A stretch of DNA of 64,000 bases from Phlyctochytrium arcticum (GCA_025602905.1 JAHLKI010000001.1:1736001-1800000), one strand, 5' to 3'; counted from the first letter of the stretch, positions 1 through 8,543 are shown. The notes: generated by a model not told the origin, from the sequence alone. Numbers and translations are program-made.

Positions 1-204
1 AGATGTCGGAGCTGGTTGTGAATACACACTTTATAAATATTTTTGAAAGAACTTGGCAACAAAACAACTTGCAAACTAACTAAACTGACTAACTAACTGA
101 CACGAAAAAAACTAATATAAAAGATAACTGACTAGATGATTGGACAACGAGAAGCATTCGGTACCGAAAATGGATGGAAAAGAAGGAAACGAACAAGAGC
201 TGAT

Positions 205-785
205 TCAAACTGCTACTTGTTTGAGATATTTTGTGAAGCCATCCAAACTCTTCCCGAGCGCAATGCGTCTGCGATCCAACTCTTGGGCTGCGGCGTGTGG
301 GGGGATTCTTCGCGTTCTCGCCTCTTCCTTAACCCGCCTGTAGAAAAAGAGACGGCGGCTGTAAAATTTGGCATCATCGGCCCTCCATTTGGTGCCGTAC
401 TTTCCTTCCAGCCAGAGAACAGATGGGCTTGCACCTATTCCACACGTGTACTCTCGCCAAAGATCCGGAATAGTTGTCAATGTACGACTCAGCTTGTACT
501 TGGGCATCGTAAGTGGCATGACCGAGGGCTCCGTGTAGGTGATGCCGTTGGAGGACCCTTGGGTGGTTGCGGAAGAAGAGGATGGGGTGGAAGTGGAGCC
601 CGCAGTTAATGAGATCGGTTGAGCTTCAGTTGGAGCGAGTTGATCAGCAGCGGGACTGGTCGGAGTGCGGGCAGGGAGAAGTTGGGCTTGCGGATGAGCT
701 TGGGGGTGGGATTGCGGAATGGTCTGGAAAACCATTGGTACGCGTCCCATGTTAAAGTCTAAAAGACGCTCCTTGTAGCGGTGCA
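205..785 (-). pseudogene. Crypton tyrosine recombinase, C-terminal part (split by viral insertion)
   Basis: This is the 3' part of a Crypton-like gene whose 5' part lies at 20520-22160. The minus-strand frame reads from the 12-bp repeat through RYKERLLDF, a low-complexity Pro/Ser/Thr/Ala linker, and then a domain with YKLSRTLTTIPDLWREYTCG, WLEGKYGTKWR and FYSRRLFFYRRV. That order resembles the GCR1_C-type DNA-binding domain that often follows the recombinase in fungal Crypton and Ndc10-like proteins. The frame continues upstream to 870 into the viral repeat, but those residues are not Crypton sequence. Removing 786-20531 joins LEVRGL to HRYKERLL without a frame change, the best evidence that both pieces were one gene. 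Family assignment is by pattern only. Confidence 0.65.
774..785. repeat. Target-site duplication, left copy (TGTAGCGGTGCA)
   Basis: This 12-bp sequence is repeated in direct orientation at 20520-20531. One copy belongs to the Crypton coding sequence (codons for LHRYK on the minus strand). Because the outer 12 bases of the terminal inverted repeat also match, the exact split between target duplication and element end is ambiguous. Confidence 0.7.
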
Positions 786-835
786 TATCAAAGGGAATCC
801 CCTTAAGGGGATTCCCTTTGATATGCACCGCTACA
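774..835. repeat. 62-bp perfect palindrome at the left element junction
   Basis: The two halves are exact reverse complements, centred between 804 and 805 (CCTTAAGG). The outer 12 bases on each side are TGTAGCGGTGCA (774-785) and its complement (824-835). The first is the left target-site copy and the second is the outer end of the left terminal inverted repeat. The 38-bp centre (786-823) has no counterpart at the right end, so the left end carries an extra inverted segment, as a foldback or hairpin-repair event might leave. Confidence 0.9.
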
Positions 836-1421
836 CTGACTGGGTTCCTATATGGATTTGACCTGGTCAAGCGCTAAAACATGCCTAAATTCGAGATCTA
901 TCGTTAAGATGCCGCCCGAGCTAATAGTATAGATACATAGTTATATGGTTACATAATACAGATCTATCCTATTAATAGAACTTTGACCAGATCCTGACCA
1001 GATCCAAGATCGAGTCAGATCCGAGGGCAACCGCCCATCTTGCCTTGAATCTCACATTAATCTATCTGTATCACTTCTGACTCGATGACGTCATCCGCCG
1101 TGGTGTCACTCGTCTCTATTATATCTATATTCCGAACCCACACTTCATTCGTCGTCAGATACAACTCTCTGACTTCCTCTGGCATAGTCGTCACGTCCAC
1201 GCGGCGGGATGTCAAAATCTTGAACTTTAGCTTTTTCAAAATTGTCCCTCGCTTGATTTGATGGCTTGTTATATTCTGCAGCTTCATTGTCTTCTTGATT
1301 GTCGCTAACAAGTCTGTATGTTCCTTTATCAGCTTCTGCGCTTTCTTGAATTCCTGTGATTGATCCAAGTCTATCAGACGTTCCATCTTCTTCTCAAGGT
1401 AATCCATTGATGCTGTCTTGA
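824..1421 (+). repeat. Left terminal inverted repeat (598 bp)
   Basis: It matches 19934-20531 in reverse complement over its whole length with no net insertion or deletion (824+20531 equals 1421+19934). I noticed two substitutions by eye, one near 880 and one that changes residue 5 of the enclosed protein. The inner edge falls inside the 3' end of the fibre-like gene. Near identity suggests either recent integration or copy correction between the arms. Confidence 0.9.
1057..1407 (-). CDS. TIR-encoded 116-aa hypothetical protein, left copy
   Basis: A small, charged, probably helical protein of 116 aa lies wholly inside the terminal repeat and is duplicated at the other end (19948-20298) with one noted difference (E5 here, K5 there). 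The first 60 residues are rich in Lys, Asp and Gln with heptad-like leucines, suggesting a coiled coil. The C-terminal half has alternating hydrophobic and charged residues and an acidic end (DDVIESEVIQID). It overlaps the 3' end of the fibre-like gene by 34 nt in another frame. I do not recognise the family. Its location could suit a role in replicating or protecting element ends, but nothing in the sequence proves that. Confidence 0.6.
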   Translation of the reverse strand: MDYLEKKMERLIDLDQSQEFKKAQKLIKEHTDLLATIKKTMKLQNITSHQIKRGTILKKLKFKILTSRRVDVTTMPEEVRELYLTTNEVWVRNIDIIETSDTTADDVIESEVIQID

Positions 1422-4010
1422 AGGAGCACTTGTGAAATTATCAGTTAGAAGTGAAGTTGAAGTCGAGTCCACTCCAGACAATGACAGAATACTGGTGATT
1501 GTATTCTGCTTCGTCGAAATAGATGTATCAATTGCCGTCTGCCGAATATCATAGACACTTTGAGCTACCTTGGTTCCAATCGATGCGTTAATCGTATTCA
1601 GATCAGTCGTTCGATTTAGATAAATTGACAAGTCTGGATTTAAATTAACAAGACTATACGGAATCTTGTTTGTACCACTTATTTTCGTCTGGTAATTATT
1701 GTTTAGATCTCCTTCAATTGACTCTAGCAATGCCTGTTGTGTATCTATAAGATCAGTTATTGGATTCACTAGTTGAGAGACGAGACTCACAGTATTCGGT
1801 TTAATCACTTCTGAATCGTATTCACGGAGCATCTGAAGATTGATCGCAGTTTGTGGATACTCGTTCTGAATACCGAGATAACTGCATGTAGGGATATCAA
1901 AAAGCAATCTCGTTTCTCCACATGTGTCAGTAGGAAGAGTTGCTATAACGACTTGTCCACCAGGCTGCAACTTGACCGTGCCATCTGGATTTAAAACAAT
2001 AGTACCGTTCTCATCACGTTCCTCTTCACGTTTCTTACCAAAAACCGTCGCAAAACCACCTGCCAAACCGATACCACCTCCAAGAATACCACCTCCCAAG
2101 GAGCCTATGGCACTTGATCCAATAGCCACACCACCTGCTCCTATACCAGCCCCTGTAAATAAACCACTGAGTCCAGTCAAAATTCCAGCAAGTCCCCCGG
2201 TAGCCTGGACGACATCACCGCCTCCGTTCTTCAAGATTTTCCCTTCGCTTCCCTCAGTAGTTTCCTCAGTTGGAGAATCTTCTGCTTTTTTTTGCGTCAA
2301 CGTATTAATACTTGAAATCGTGTAGGGTCCACCAGGACCACCCGTCACAATGATTCCTGTACCTGGTAAGATAGAGAGGGTATTACTAATCGTTTTTCCT
2401 ACCACTGATATACCGTTACCGCCTACATAAGGCTGGTCGGCTTCGGGTTGATATGTGCAAGAAATAGTCGAACCGCTAATGGAAATATTCGTCCCAGCAG
2501 AATACCCGCCTCTAAAGTCGTTACCCACTCGAGTCACTCCAGAACTGGCCGTCAAAATTTCTTCTATATTCGTTTTGGTACTATTCATTTGAAGCCCACC
2601 CGAAACACTAAGATCAAGCTCCACTTGGTGTGAGGAGTTTTCGTGCAATCCGTTGCTAAATGTTCGGGTATCTGTCAGAACTGAACTATCATATTCTAAG
2701 TTGCCACTAGTTTGAATATCGAGAAAAACATCGTTGCCGTTGATACCAAGGCCGTTTGCTTGTTGAAATAGCAGACCACTTGCTATCTTACCGCTACTAT
2801 CGATCCGTATAGTACTGTTATCAACTAGTGGTGATGGATTTACTGAAAGATTCATATTCGTGTCAACTGCTAATGTTGCATCTGTATTCAATTCGACGAC
2901 TTGATTTGTAATCACAAGTGGACCAGTCCCTTGATAAACACCCTTCACGTATTCGGCAGTTGTTGCCTCATAGTCACTTGGATTGCTATTCGGTGATAGA
3001 TTAATATGGCCCACATTGAGTTCATTTAATGTCTCTGTATACGTAAAGTCACTTGTTCTGTTCAAACCCGCAATCCCGTTATCATAGGGTATCTCTCCCA
3101 TACCCGTCGAACGAATTGAGAGTTTATTGCCCGTCTGCTGGAAATTGTTATGATCGACCTCGAGCTTTACAAGTGCTGAATCAAGCGACTCTAATGGATC
3201 TTTGTATACAGAAATTGCTCCCGCACCCTTTAGTAGAGTCGTCGCGTCTTGTTTCTTGGCTTTCAACTTTCCGTCATCAATTTGAAGAGAATCTTCATCT
3301 ATATTCAGGCGGACTACATTATCAACTTCATCGAGTGGTTCAATGAAGGACATGCGCTCTGGAATACGAGCTGTCAATTTTCCATCATCGATGTACAGGG
3401 TATCATCATCTATATTCAGAGTGAGGCGATGGCTGTTTAGTGAATTAAATGAAAATGGTTCTGCTATTTTCAAAGAGAGACCCTTTTTGAATATACTTCC
3501 ATCAAGATCGAGGAGTCCCTCGTCATCATTAAAGTGCGAGGCGTAACGCAACTCTATTTGGTCATCGTCATTGTAGAACAGTGGGCTATCCACTTCTGGT
3601 GGATCCTGTTTTTTTGCCGCTAATCTATTATCTTGATTTAGGAATAATGTCTCTTCATCAATCAAAAGAGCTATGGACCGTTCATTGTTTGAGTCATTTT
3701 CTGAATATGAAAGTGGAACCTCATAAGAGGGATCAATTGTGGTTAGAAGATTATCTTGATTTATATTCAATCGATCAGGATCTATATTCAAGGAAATGGT
3801 TGCCTCTCCCTTGGAAAGACTGGTTAAAAGCGGTGACTCAGTTGACACTGAGTTTACCTTCATTTCGCCATTAGTATTCGATAGTTTTGCGACATCTATA
3901 CTAGAGTATTCGTCACCCTTTAATATACCGCTTATGAAGCTATTTGAAATGATGGTATTATCAAGGGTTTTCATACCCGAGGCATTTCTGCTGTTAATGC
4001 CTGACATCAC
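1374..4010 (-). CDS. Fibre-like virion protein with shaft-type repeats
   Basis: 878 aa. The N-terminal 350 residues contain several copies of a repeat of the form L-x-L-(N/D)-I-D-x-(D/E)-x-L-x-(I/L)-x-(D/Q)-(D/G)-(K/N)-L, for example LTLNIDDDTLYIDDGKL and VRLNIDEDSLQIDDGKL. The periodic hydrophobics and turn residues resemble the triple beta-spiral of adenovirus-type fibre shafts. The middle is Ser/Thr/Asn/Gly-rich beta-type sequence. Around residues 610-660 there is a long Gly/Ala/Ile-rich hydrophobic stretch ending in a basic KKREEE segment, a possible membrane-active or assembly region. The last 16 or so residues are encoded inside the left terminal repeat. An attachment or fibre role is inferred from repeat architecture and from the capsid-like genes in the other arm. 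The upstream region is AT-rich (TATTATAAGT). Confidence 0.6.
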   Translation of the reverse strand: MMSGINSRNASGMKTLDNTIISNSFISGILKGDEYSSIDVAKLSNTNGEMKVNSVSTESPLLTSLSKGEATISLNIDPDRLNINQDNLLTTIDPSYEVPLSYSENDSNNERSIALLIDEETLFLNQDNRLAAKKQDPPEVDSPLFYNDDDQIELRYASHFNDDEGLLDLDGSIFKKGLSLKIAEPFSFNSLNSHRLTLNIDDDTLYIDDGKLTARIPERMSFIEPLDEVDNVVRLNIDEDSLQIDDGKLKAKKQDATTLLKGAGAISVYKDPLESLDSALVKLEVDHNNFQQTGNKLSIRSTGMGEIPYDNGIAGLNRTSDFTYTETLNELNVGHINLSPNSNPSDYEATTAEYVKGVYQGTGPLVITNQVVELNTDATLAVDTNMNLSVNPSPLVDNSTIRIDSSGKIASGLLFQQANGLGINGNDVFLDIQTSGNLEYDSSVLTDTRTFSNGLHENSSHQVELDLSVSGGLQMNSTKTNIEEILTASSGVTRVGNDFRGGYSAGTNISISGSTISCTYQPEADQPYVGGNGISVVGKTISNTLSILPGTGIIVTGGPGGPYTISSINTLTQKKAEDSPTEETTEGSEGKILKNGGGDVVQATGGLAGILTGLSGLFTGAGIGAGGVAIGSSAIGSLGGGILGGGIGLAGGFATVFGKKREEERDENGTIVLNPDGTVKLQPGGQVVIATLPTDTCGETRLLFDIPTCSYLGIQNEYPQTAINLQMLREYDSEVIKPNTVSLVSQLVNPITDLIDTQQALLESIEGDLNNNYQTKISGTNKIPYSLVNLNPDLSIYLNRTTDLNTINASIGTKVAQSVYDIRQTAIDTSISTKQNTITSILSLSGVDSTSTSLLTDNFTSAPSRQHQWITLRRRWNV

Positions 4011-4043
4011 TATTTACTTATAATACACAAATTCTAATCAACC

Positions 4044-4133
4044 TTAATCAAACGTCACTATTTTAGTTTTTGGTTTCTGTGGCTTTTCTGGTTTCTGTGG
4101 TTTCGTTTCTGGTTGGGTCTTTACAGGTTCCAT
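4044..4133 (-). CDS. Small Pro/Lys-rich ORF (29 aa)
   Basis: A 29-codon ORF, M-E-P-V-K-T-Q-P-E-T then repeated K-P-Q-K-P units, ends in KIVTFD. It fills the gap between the fibre-like gene and the 168-aa gene. Its start is preceded by a 47-bp sequence (4138-4184) that is closely repeated upstream of the next minus-strand gene (4700-4747), which argues that both are expressed from the same kind of signal. Function unknown. Given its size it could also be a leader peptide or chance. Confidence 0.4.
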   Translation of the reverse strand: MEPVKTQPETKPQKPEKPQKPKTKIVTFD

Positions 4134-4137
4134 TGTT

Positions 4138-4184
4138 ACATTTTAGAAACAAGTTTATTTACCTACATGATACAAATGCGTCTC
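4138..4184 (-). promoter_or_regulatory. Repeated upstream element, copy 1
   Basis: Read on the minus strand this begins GAGACGCATTTGTATC, continues with an AT-rich block containing AAATAAACTT, and ends TTTCTAAAATGT a few bases before the ATG at 4133. It matches 4700-4747 in order and spacing. It lies exactly between two genes, so it is a good candidate for a viral promoter, possibly including the end signal of the preceding gene. Confidence 0.5.
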
Positions 4185-4186
4185 AA

Positions 4187-4693
4187 TTATTCAGAATCAG
4201 AATCGGGAGAAAGAGGTAAAACAATGGGGTTAATGGTTAAACTACGTACTACATTTATGATAATCTCAAGAAATCTCAACAGCTGGTAATGATTTGTCTG
4301 AATCAGCCGGTGGTATCTGGATCCACGTACATCTTCTGGGTCCATAATGGTTTGAATTATTTTAAATTCACTTCTGACAAGCTTCTCCAACTGTTCTGCT
4401 GTGAAACATGCCTCGTTGAACATCTCCATCATTCTATCCATGTTATCTGTATATTGAAACCTCGAAATACTCTGGAATGTGTCCACCAATCCTTGCAATA
4501 TTAAACTATATTGAAATATATCATCCTCATCATCATACTCCTCTAGTCGGTTGATATTACCATAGGTAAAATGGATAGTGGTATTGCACCACGAACTAAT
4601 ACTCTTCAATCGAATAAATTTTGCGCGTGTAATGACTTTGTTGTCGTTTTCGTTGTCACGGATAGCTTCAATGTTGTTATTCTCTTCCGCCAT
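4187..4693 (-). CDS. Hypothetical viral protein, 168 aa
   Basis: Start chosen at the second methionine (MAEENNNIEA), because it directly follows the repeated upstream element 4700-4747; an in-frame ATG at 4714 would lie within that element. The N-terminus is acidic and polar, followed by amphipathic, probably helical segments (FQYSLILQGLVDTFQSI, MEMFNEACFTAEQLEKLV) and a hydrophobic helix near residues 140-155 (LLRFLEIIINVVRSL). The tail is acidic (PDSDSE). No known domain is recognised. It lies between the small Pro/Lys-rich ORF and the divergent 78-aa gene in the left viral arm. Confidence 0.6.
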   Translation of the reverse strand: MAEENNNIEAIRDNENDNKVITRAKFIRLKSISSWCNTTIHFTYGNINRLEEYDDEDDIFQYSLILQGLVDTFQSISRFQYTDNMDRMMEMFNEACFTAEQLEKLVRSEFKIIQTIMDPEDVRGSRYHRLIQTNHYQLLRFLEIIINVVRSLTINPIVLPLSPDSDSE

Positions 4694-4699
4694 GGTTTT

Positions 4700-4747
4700 A
4701 CATTTTAGAAACAAAGTTTATTTATATATAGATACAAAATGCGTCTC
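4700..4747 (-). promoter_or_regulatory. Repeated upstream element, copy 2
   Basis: Second copy of the sequence at 4138-4184: GAGACGCATTTTGTATC, a TATATATAAATAAACTTT block, then TTTCTAAAATGT just before ATG 4693. The TATA-like centre differs from copy 1 while both flanks are kept, which suggests that the flanks are functional. Confidence 0.5.
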
Positions 4748-4786
4748 GGTTTTTGAACTCTTTTCTTTTTACATTAATAAGATAAA

Positions 4787-5023
4787 ATGAACAATTCTCA
4801 ACTTTTTCAGTCAGATTCAATTGAGGAGAAAATTGTCTTTCTCTTTGAACAAGTACAAGTATCACCGGGTGGTTCTAAAGTAACAGAGGAGTTTATTGAA
4901 GAATTGAAAAAGTCAGAGATTGAGCAAGTAAATGACAAACTGGTCAACCACTTGAAAAGTATGATGAAGCTAGGTGAACTACGAAAGAAGTATATCAAGC
5001 CCCGCAGCAGGGCGAAAAAGTAA
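4787..5023 (+). CDS. Hypothetical viral protein, 78 aa, basic tail
   Basis: A small helical protein (SIEEKIVFLFEQVQV, EEFIEELKKSEIEQVNDKLV) ends in a strongly basic segment (KKYIKPRSRAKK) that could bind nucleic acid or direct the protein to the nucleus. The start lies in the context AAGATAAAATG, the same pattern (GATAAA directly before ATG) seen at two genes of the right viral arm, 17417 and 17613. It is the only plus-strand gene between the two minus-strand blocks of the left arm. No family recognised. Confidence 0.55.
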   Translation: MNNSQLFQSDSIEEKIVFLFEQVQVSPGGSKVTEEFIEELKKSEIEQVNDKLVNHLKSMMKLGELRKKYIKPRSRAKK

Positions 5024-5094
5024 AAGTTTCAAAACATTTATTAGAATATGAAGACGAAGATAAAATAGAATACAGAAATATGTTACAGTCTAAT

Positions 5095-7560
5095 TTACTC
5101 ACTATCGGAGTTGTCGGCTGATATGTCAACCATTGTTGTTTTAATGCGGTACCCCTTCCATCCTTTTACATTTTGACCATTCTTCTTCATCTGTCGTGTC
5201 TTGTTGGTCGGTGGAGACAGGGTATCCATCCAATCATGTACTTGACCCACTAACTGCTGGGAGTATTGAACACCTGCATTCATGCAGTACTTGCGGAACT
5301 CTTCATTCATCTCTGTGATAGTCAAAACATCTTTTTTGTCGGTTTTTTCTAACATATTCTGTTCAAACGCAAGTGCAATATTCTGTGATAGTTGATAGTT
5401 CTTGGTAGTTTCCTTGATAATGTCAGGCTGAACATCTTCTTTTATCCCTTCTTTTTTGTACTCATTCTGATACACATCAATTAACAATGCAAGGAAAGTA
5501 TCTGCACACGCTAGCAATTCTTTATCGAAACCAGCAATGATGTTTTTTTCGTTCGACTGAGTCGGGTCTACAACCGCCTTGAATCTAGCTTCACAAGGGA
5601 ACACCACCATTTTGCGCCAAAATCCATAGGTCGTATCGAGCACATTGGGAAGTTTGTTTAACATAATGAATGGTTTTACCGCCAATGTGATGGGTTGCAT
5701 TCCACCTTCATACAATTGCCGTGCTGTCGTTTTGTCGCCGCACACAATCATCTTTAAAAATTCAGTATAAAGACTTTTGTGCTCCAACTCGGTAAGAATA
5801 CCACTTCGAATATGCTTCAATGCGACCAAAGCAGGCGACGCACTTTGAGCGTTGATATTAGGTTTGCTAACAAGCGCACTTGAAATTGGCGCGGAGTAAT
5901 CTCCGAATACTATCGAAAGTAACATAGCAAGTAATGATTTTCCATTTGATCCAGTCCCGTGGAAAAAGAAAAACAGCTGATCGGGACTGTACCGATCTAA
6001 TCCACTTGCCAATGCTTTTAACAAGTAACTCTTCATTTTTGATCTTCCCAGAGTAAAGTCATCCAGAAATTTGTTTATGATGTCTTTCTTTTCTTGTGGA
6101 TGATCACTGTATTTTACGTATTTCAAATGTGTCGACATTGTCGAAAAGTCTTCTGGCTTCGCATCTCTCCACTCACCCTTGTCAAGGTCATAAACACCGT
6201 TTGAACAATGTAGATTCCCTGCTTTACTGTTGAACTTCTCAATTATACGTCTGTCGCTATTGAGTTCAAATAGGGCAGAGATGTTATCCTTCTTCTCCCT
6301 AGTCTTCTTCATGTCAGCCTCCGCCAGTTTGGCGACATTCGTACGATACTTCCACAGTTCTGCTGTTTCAGGGTCACTCTCTGCATTCTCTTTACTCAAC
6401 TGGCTACATATGTAATGTAGTTTTGCAAAACTGGTTGCCAATTTGTCAAAGAATGGTCGTAGAATATATGAATAATGTTGTTCTTGCCAAATTCCGATTT
6501 CAGGATTGTAATGTGTCCAGGTATTGTGAATATTATTGGGATATACAACATCTTTTGTCATAGCATATAGGATTTTCGAAATCGCCTGATTGGAACAGTC
6601 TCCTTTTTCGACAAAGCTTTTCGACAGTTTATCTTCGAATGAATCCCACATCGTCATGTAATTCTTGTCTAGGACCACGTTATTACCTGTTCCCGATCGA
6701 CATACAAATCTCAATGTCCCATTATTTCGCACAAGAAAAGGATGATTCGTATTCTTACTGTGATGTCGCCCGCATACTTTACACATATATGGTGCTGTGG
6801 AAGTTATCCTGTATATATTGTCGCGATTGGGTGTCTTGTCGATTTGAACCTGAGTCAAGTAGTATTCACTTTCCATAAACAATTGAACGTCGGCACTTGT
6901 AAGCACGGCATTGTCTACCGGACTGGATGTAAATTCTTGACTCTTCAAATGTTTCTCGTCTTTTTTCATCGTAGATAGAATATTTCGAAGGATCCATCGC
7001 GGCAATGGTGCCATTTCGACCCGGTATTGGTCTACAGCGTCGTCCCAAGTATATGAGGTAACACCTTTGATACTAGGTGGACACATCACGTACCCACCCT
7101 GCTTTCTAACATCAACTGCAATCAACTTGTTGTTCAATGACATGCAACAAGTCCAATTTTTTAACTGAGCTTCTTCTTCGCATCCAGTCATTTTGAAATA
7201 GTAGTGTCTGCCGCCGCTTGGGGTGGTAACAGTCAGTGTTGCTGGTAAATTTTCGTTTTCTGCAATCAATGTATTAAAGTCCTCTACACCGGTTTTTTCG
7301 GAATAGTTCTTGGTCTTTGATGCAGTAGCGGGTGTCTTATTGTCTATATCAAGAACCATGTATTGTGAGGTTATAATCAATCCAAGGTTGCATTCGCTCT
7401 CTAATTTTTCACGTTTCTGAAAATCTTGCGCAAATGAATATTTACCGGGAGACCAATGACCAATCGGACGTTTACGTTTTAGACTAGCTGGAATCGGAAC
7501 GAAGGCCATGTTGGTAGCATGCATCTTTTTGGCGATTTTGAATAACTCTGATTGAACCAT
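5095..7560 (-). CDS. Primase-polymerase / D5-like SF3 helicase
   Basis: About 821 aa (827 from the ATG at 7578; the methionine at 7560 is equally good). The N-terminal 200 residues fit an archaeo-eukaryotic primase-polymerase: VLDIDNK supplies the D-x-D pair and GGRHYYFK a metal/nucleotide-site histidine. Near residue 265 a CKVCGRHHS...FVCRSG pattern looks like the zinc-binding segment of viral primases. Residues around 420-520 fit the D5_N linker. The C-terminal third is an SF3 helicase: Walker A GTGSNGKSLL (about 540), an acidic motif in ILTELEHKS and the sensor-like FIMLNKLPNV. It would unwind and prime the element's DNA. This architecture is usual for nucleocytoplasmic large DNA viruses, virophages and Polinton-like viruses. 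The gene has no intron or break and diverges from the small ORF at 7643. Confidence 0.88.
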   Translation of the reverse strand: MVQSELFKIAKKMHATNMAFVPIPASLKRKRPIGHWSPGKYSFAQDFQKREKLESECNLGLIITSQYMVLDIDNKTPATASKTKNYSEKTGVEDFNTLIAENENLPATLTVTTPSGGRHYYFKMTGCEEEAQLKNWTCCMSLNNKLIAVDVRKQGGYVMCPPSIKGVTSYTWDDAVDQYRVEMAPLPRWILRNILSTMKKDEKHLKSQEFTSSPVDNAVLTSADVQLFMESEYYLTQVQIDKTPNRDNIYRITSTAPYMCKVCGRHHSKNTNHPFLVRNNGTLRFVCRSGTGNNVVLDKNYMTMWDSFEDKLSKSFVEKGDCSNQAISKILYAMTKDVVYPNNIHNTWTHYNPEIGIWQEQHYSYILRPFFDKLATSFAKLHYICSQLSKENAESDPETAELWKYRTNVAKLAEADMKKTREKKDNISALFELNSDRRIIEKFNSKAGNLHCSNGVYDLDKGEWRDAKPEDFSTMSTHLKYVKYSDHPQEKKDIINKFLDDFTLGRSKMKSYLLKALASGLDRYSPDQLFFFFHGTGSNGKSLLAMLLSIVFGDYSAPISSALVSKPNINAQSASPALVALKHIRSGILTELEHKSLYTEFLKMIVCGDKTTARQLYEGGMQPITLAVKPFIMLNKLPNVLDTTYGFWRKMVVFPCEARFKAVVDPTQSNEKNIIAGFDKELLACADTFLALLIDVYQNEYKKEGIKEDVQPDIIKETTKNYQLSQNIALAFEQNMLEKTDKKDVLTITEMNEEFRKYCMNAGVQYSQQLVGQVHDWMDTLSPPTNKTRQMKKNGQNVKGWKGYRIKTTMVDISADNSDSE

Positions 7561-7642
7561 GGTTGGTGATATATACACAAATGTGGAATTCTTTACCTCT
7601 TATATAGAAAAAATAACTATTGATATTGTTGAAACGCACACA

Positions 7643-7837
7643 ATGAAAATTATATCATATATAGTAATACATAAAGACATGCAATCTAAACTTATATATG
7701 AGGCAACTGTTAAACGTTTTGGCAATGAAACCAAATATGTCGCACCATCCATTCTTGATTTGACAAGACAGCTCAAGTTGGATCGTCGGACCGTTACAAA
7801 ATTGTGTAATGGTGAGCATTCTGTTTGGTCAAAGTAG
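7643..7837 (+). CDS. Small helix-turn-helix-like viral protein, 64 aa
   Basis: The frame opens at 7559, but that start overlaps the 5' end of the divergent helicase gene, so the internal methionine at 7643 (MKIISYIVIHKD) is preferred. The C-terminal half, SILDLTRQLKLDRRTVTKLC, has the spacing of a helix-turn-helix with an R-R-T-V recognition helix, resembling the small DNA-binding modules (NUMOD/IENR type) found with viral and homing-endonuclease proteins. A regulatory role is inferred. It is followed after about 55 nt by the large foldback at 7893. Confidence 0.5.
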   Translation: MKIISYIVIHKDMQSKLIYEATVKRFGNETKYVAPSILDLTRQLKLDRRTVTKLCNGEHSVWSK

Positions 7838-7892
7838 ATTACAATCGATCGGCGTGATAAGGCACAAAGTGTGCAATAGAGTATCTCTCGAG

Positions 7893-8543
7893 TATCTAAT
7901 AAGGTAGCTTTGACTTTTTCGTGTGCGGAACTTTTTGATAATAGTCCCGTTGCGTTTTTTGAAAAGGTAGCTTTTTCAGGGCCTCAAAACCTCCCAATAT
8001 TGGAGAGGAGTTTAATTTTTGAGAATTTTTTTTGATTTTTTTTCATTTTTGTTTTTTATGTCTATTTTTTTTGGCTACTTGGCTACCTTTTGTAAAATAA
8101 TGCAACGGTACTCATGTTGTGACGGTCCCTGTGCGAAAATCACTTGGCTACCTTTTGGATACCTTTTGGATACCTCTTCTCCTTTCACATTTTCTATTTT
8201 TCTACATTTTATGTTGTCTTGTTCTCTCTCTAAAAAAATATATATATGTAAAAAGGGAGAGGTATCCAAAAGGTAGCCAAAAGGTAGCCAAGTGATTTTC
8301 GCACAGGGACCGTCACAACATGAGTACCGTTGCATTATTTTACAAAAGGTAGCCAAGTAGCCAAAAAAAATAGACATAAAAAACAAAAATGAAAAAAAAT
8401 CAAAAAAAATTCTCAAAAATTAAACTCCTCTCCAATATTGGGAGGTTTTGAGGCCCTGAAAAAGCTACCTTTTCAAAAAACGCAACGGGACTACTATCAA
8501 AAAGTTCCCCACACGAAAAATGGAAAGCTACCTTCTTAGATAC
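7893..8543. repeat. Large AT-rich foldback (two arms of about 290 bp)
   Basis: Positions 7893 to about 8186 and 8253 to 8543 are imperfect reverse complements, separated by a loop of about 66 nt (8187-8252). The arms contain GGTAGC motifs, long A/T tracts and, near the outer ends, CGTGTGSGGAACTTTTTGATA. Two identical-looking ORFs on opposite strands are simply produced by the symmetry. A second foldback with the same GGTAGC and CGTGTGGGGAA motifs lies at 19541-19795. Possible roles are a replication origin, a transcription end or a nested foldback element. It marks the inner edge of the left viral arm. Confidence 0.85.

Noticed and set aside
205..870. Complete 221-aa gene starting at 870
   Set aside because: Its first residues are translated from the viral terminal repeat and the palindrome; only the part below 785 belongs to the Crypton.
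4787..5023. Minus-strand 63-aa ORF opposite the 78-aa viral gene
   Set aside because: The plus strand has the GATAAA-ATG start context and a basic tail; the opposite frame has neither.
8019..8416. Two overlapping ORFs on opposite strands with the same N-terminal protein sequence
   Set aside because: They are produced by the symmetry of the foldback at 7893-8543 and are Phe-rich translations of A/T tracts.
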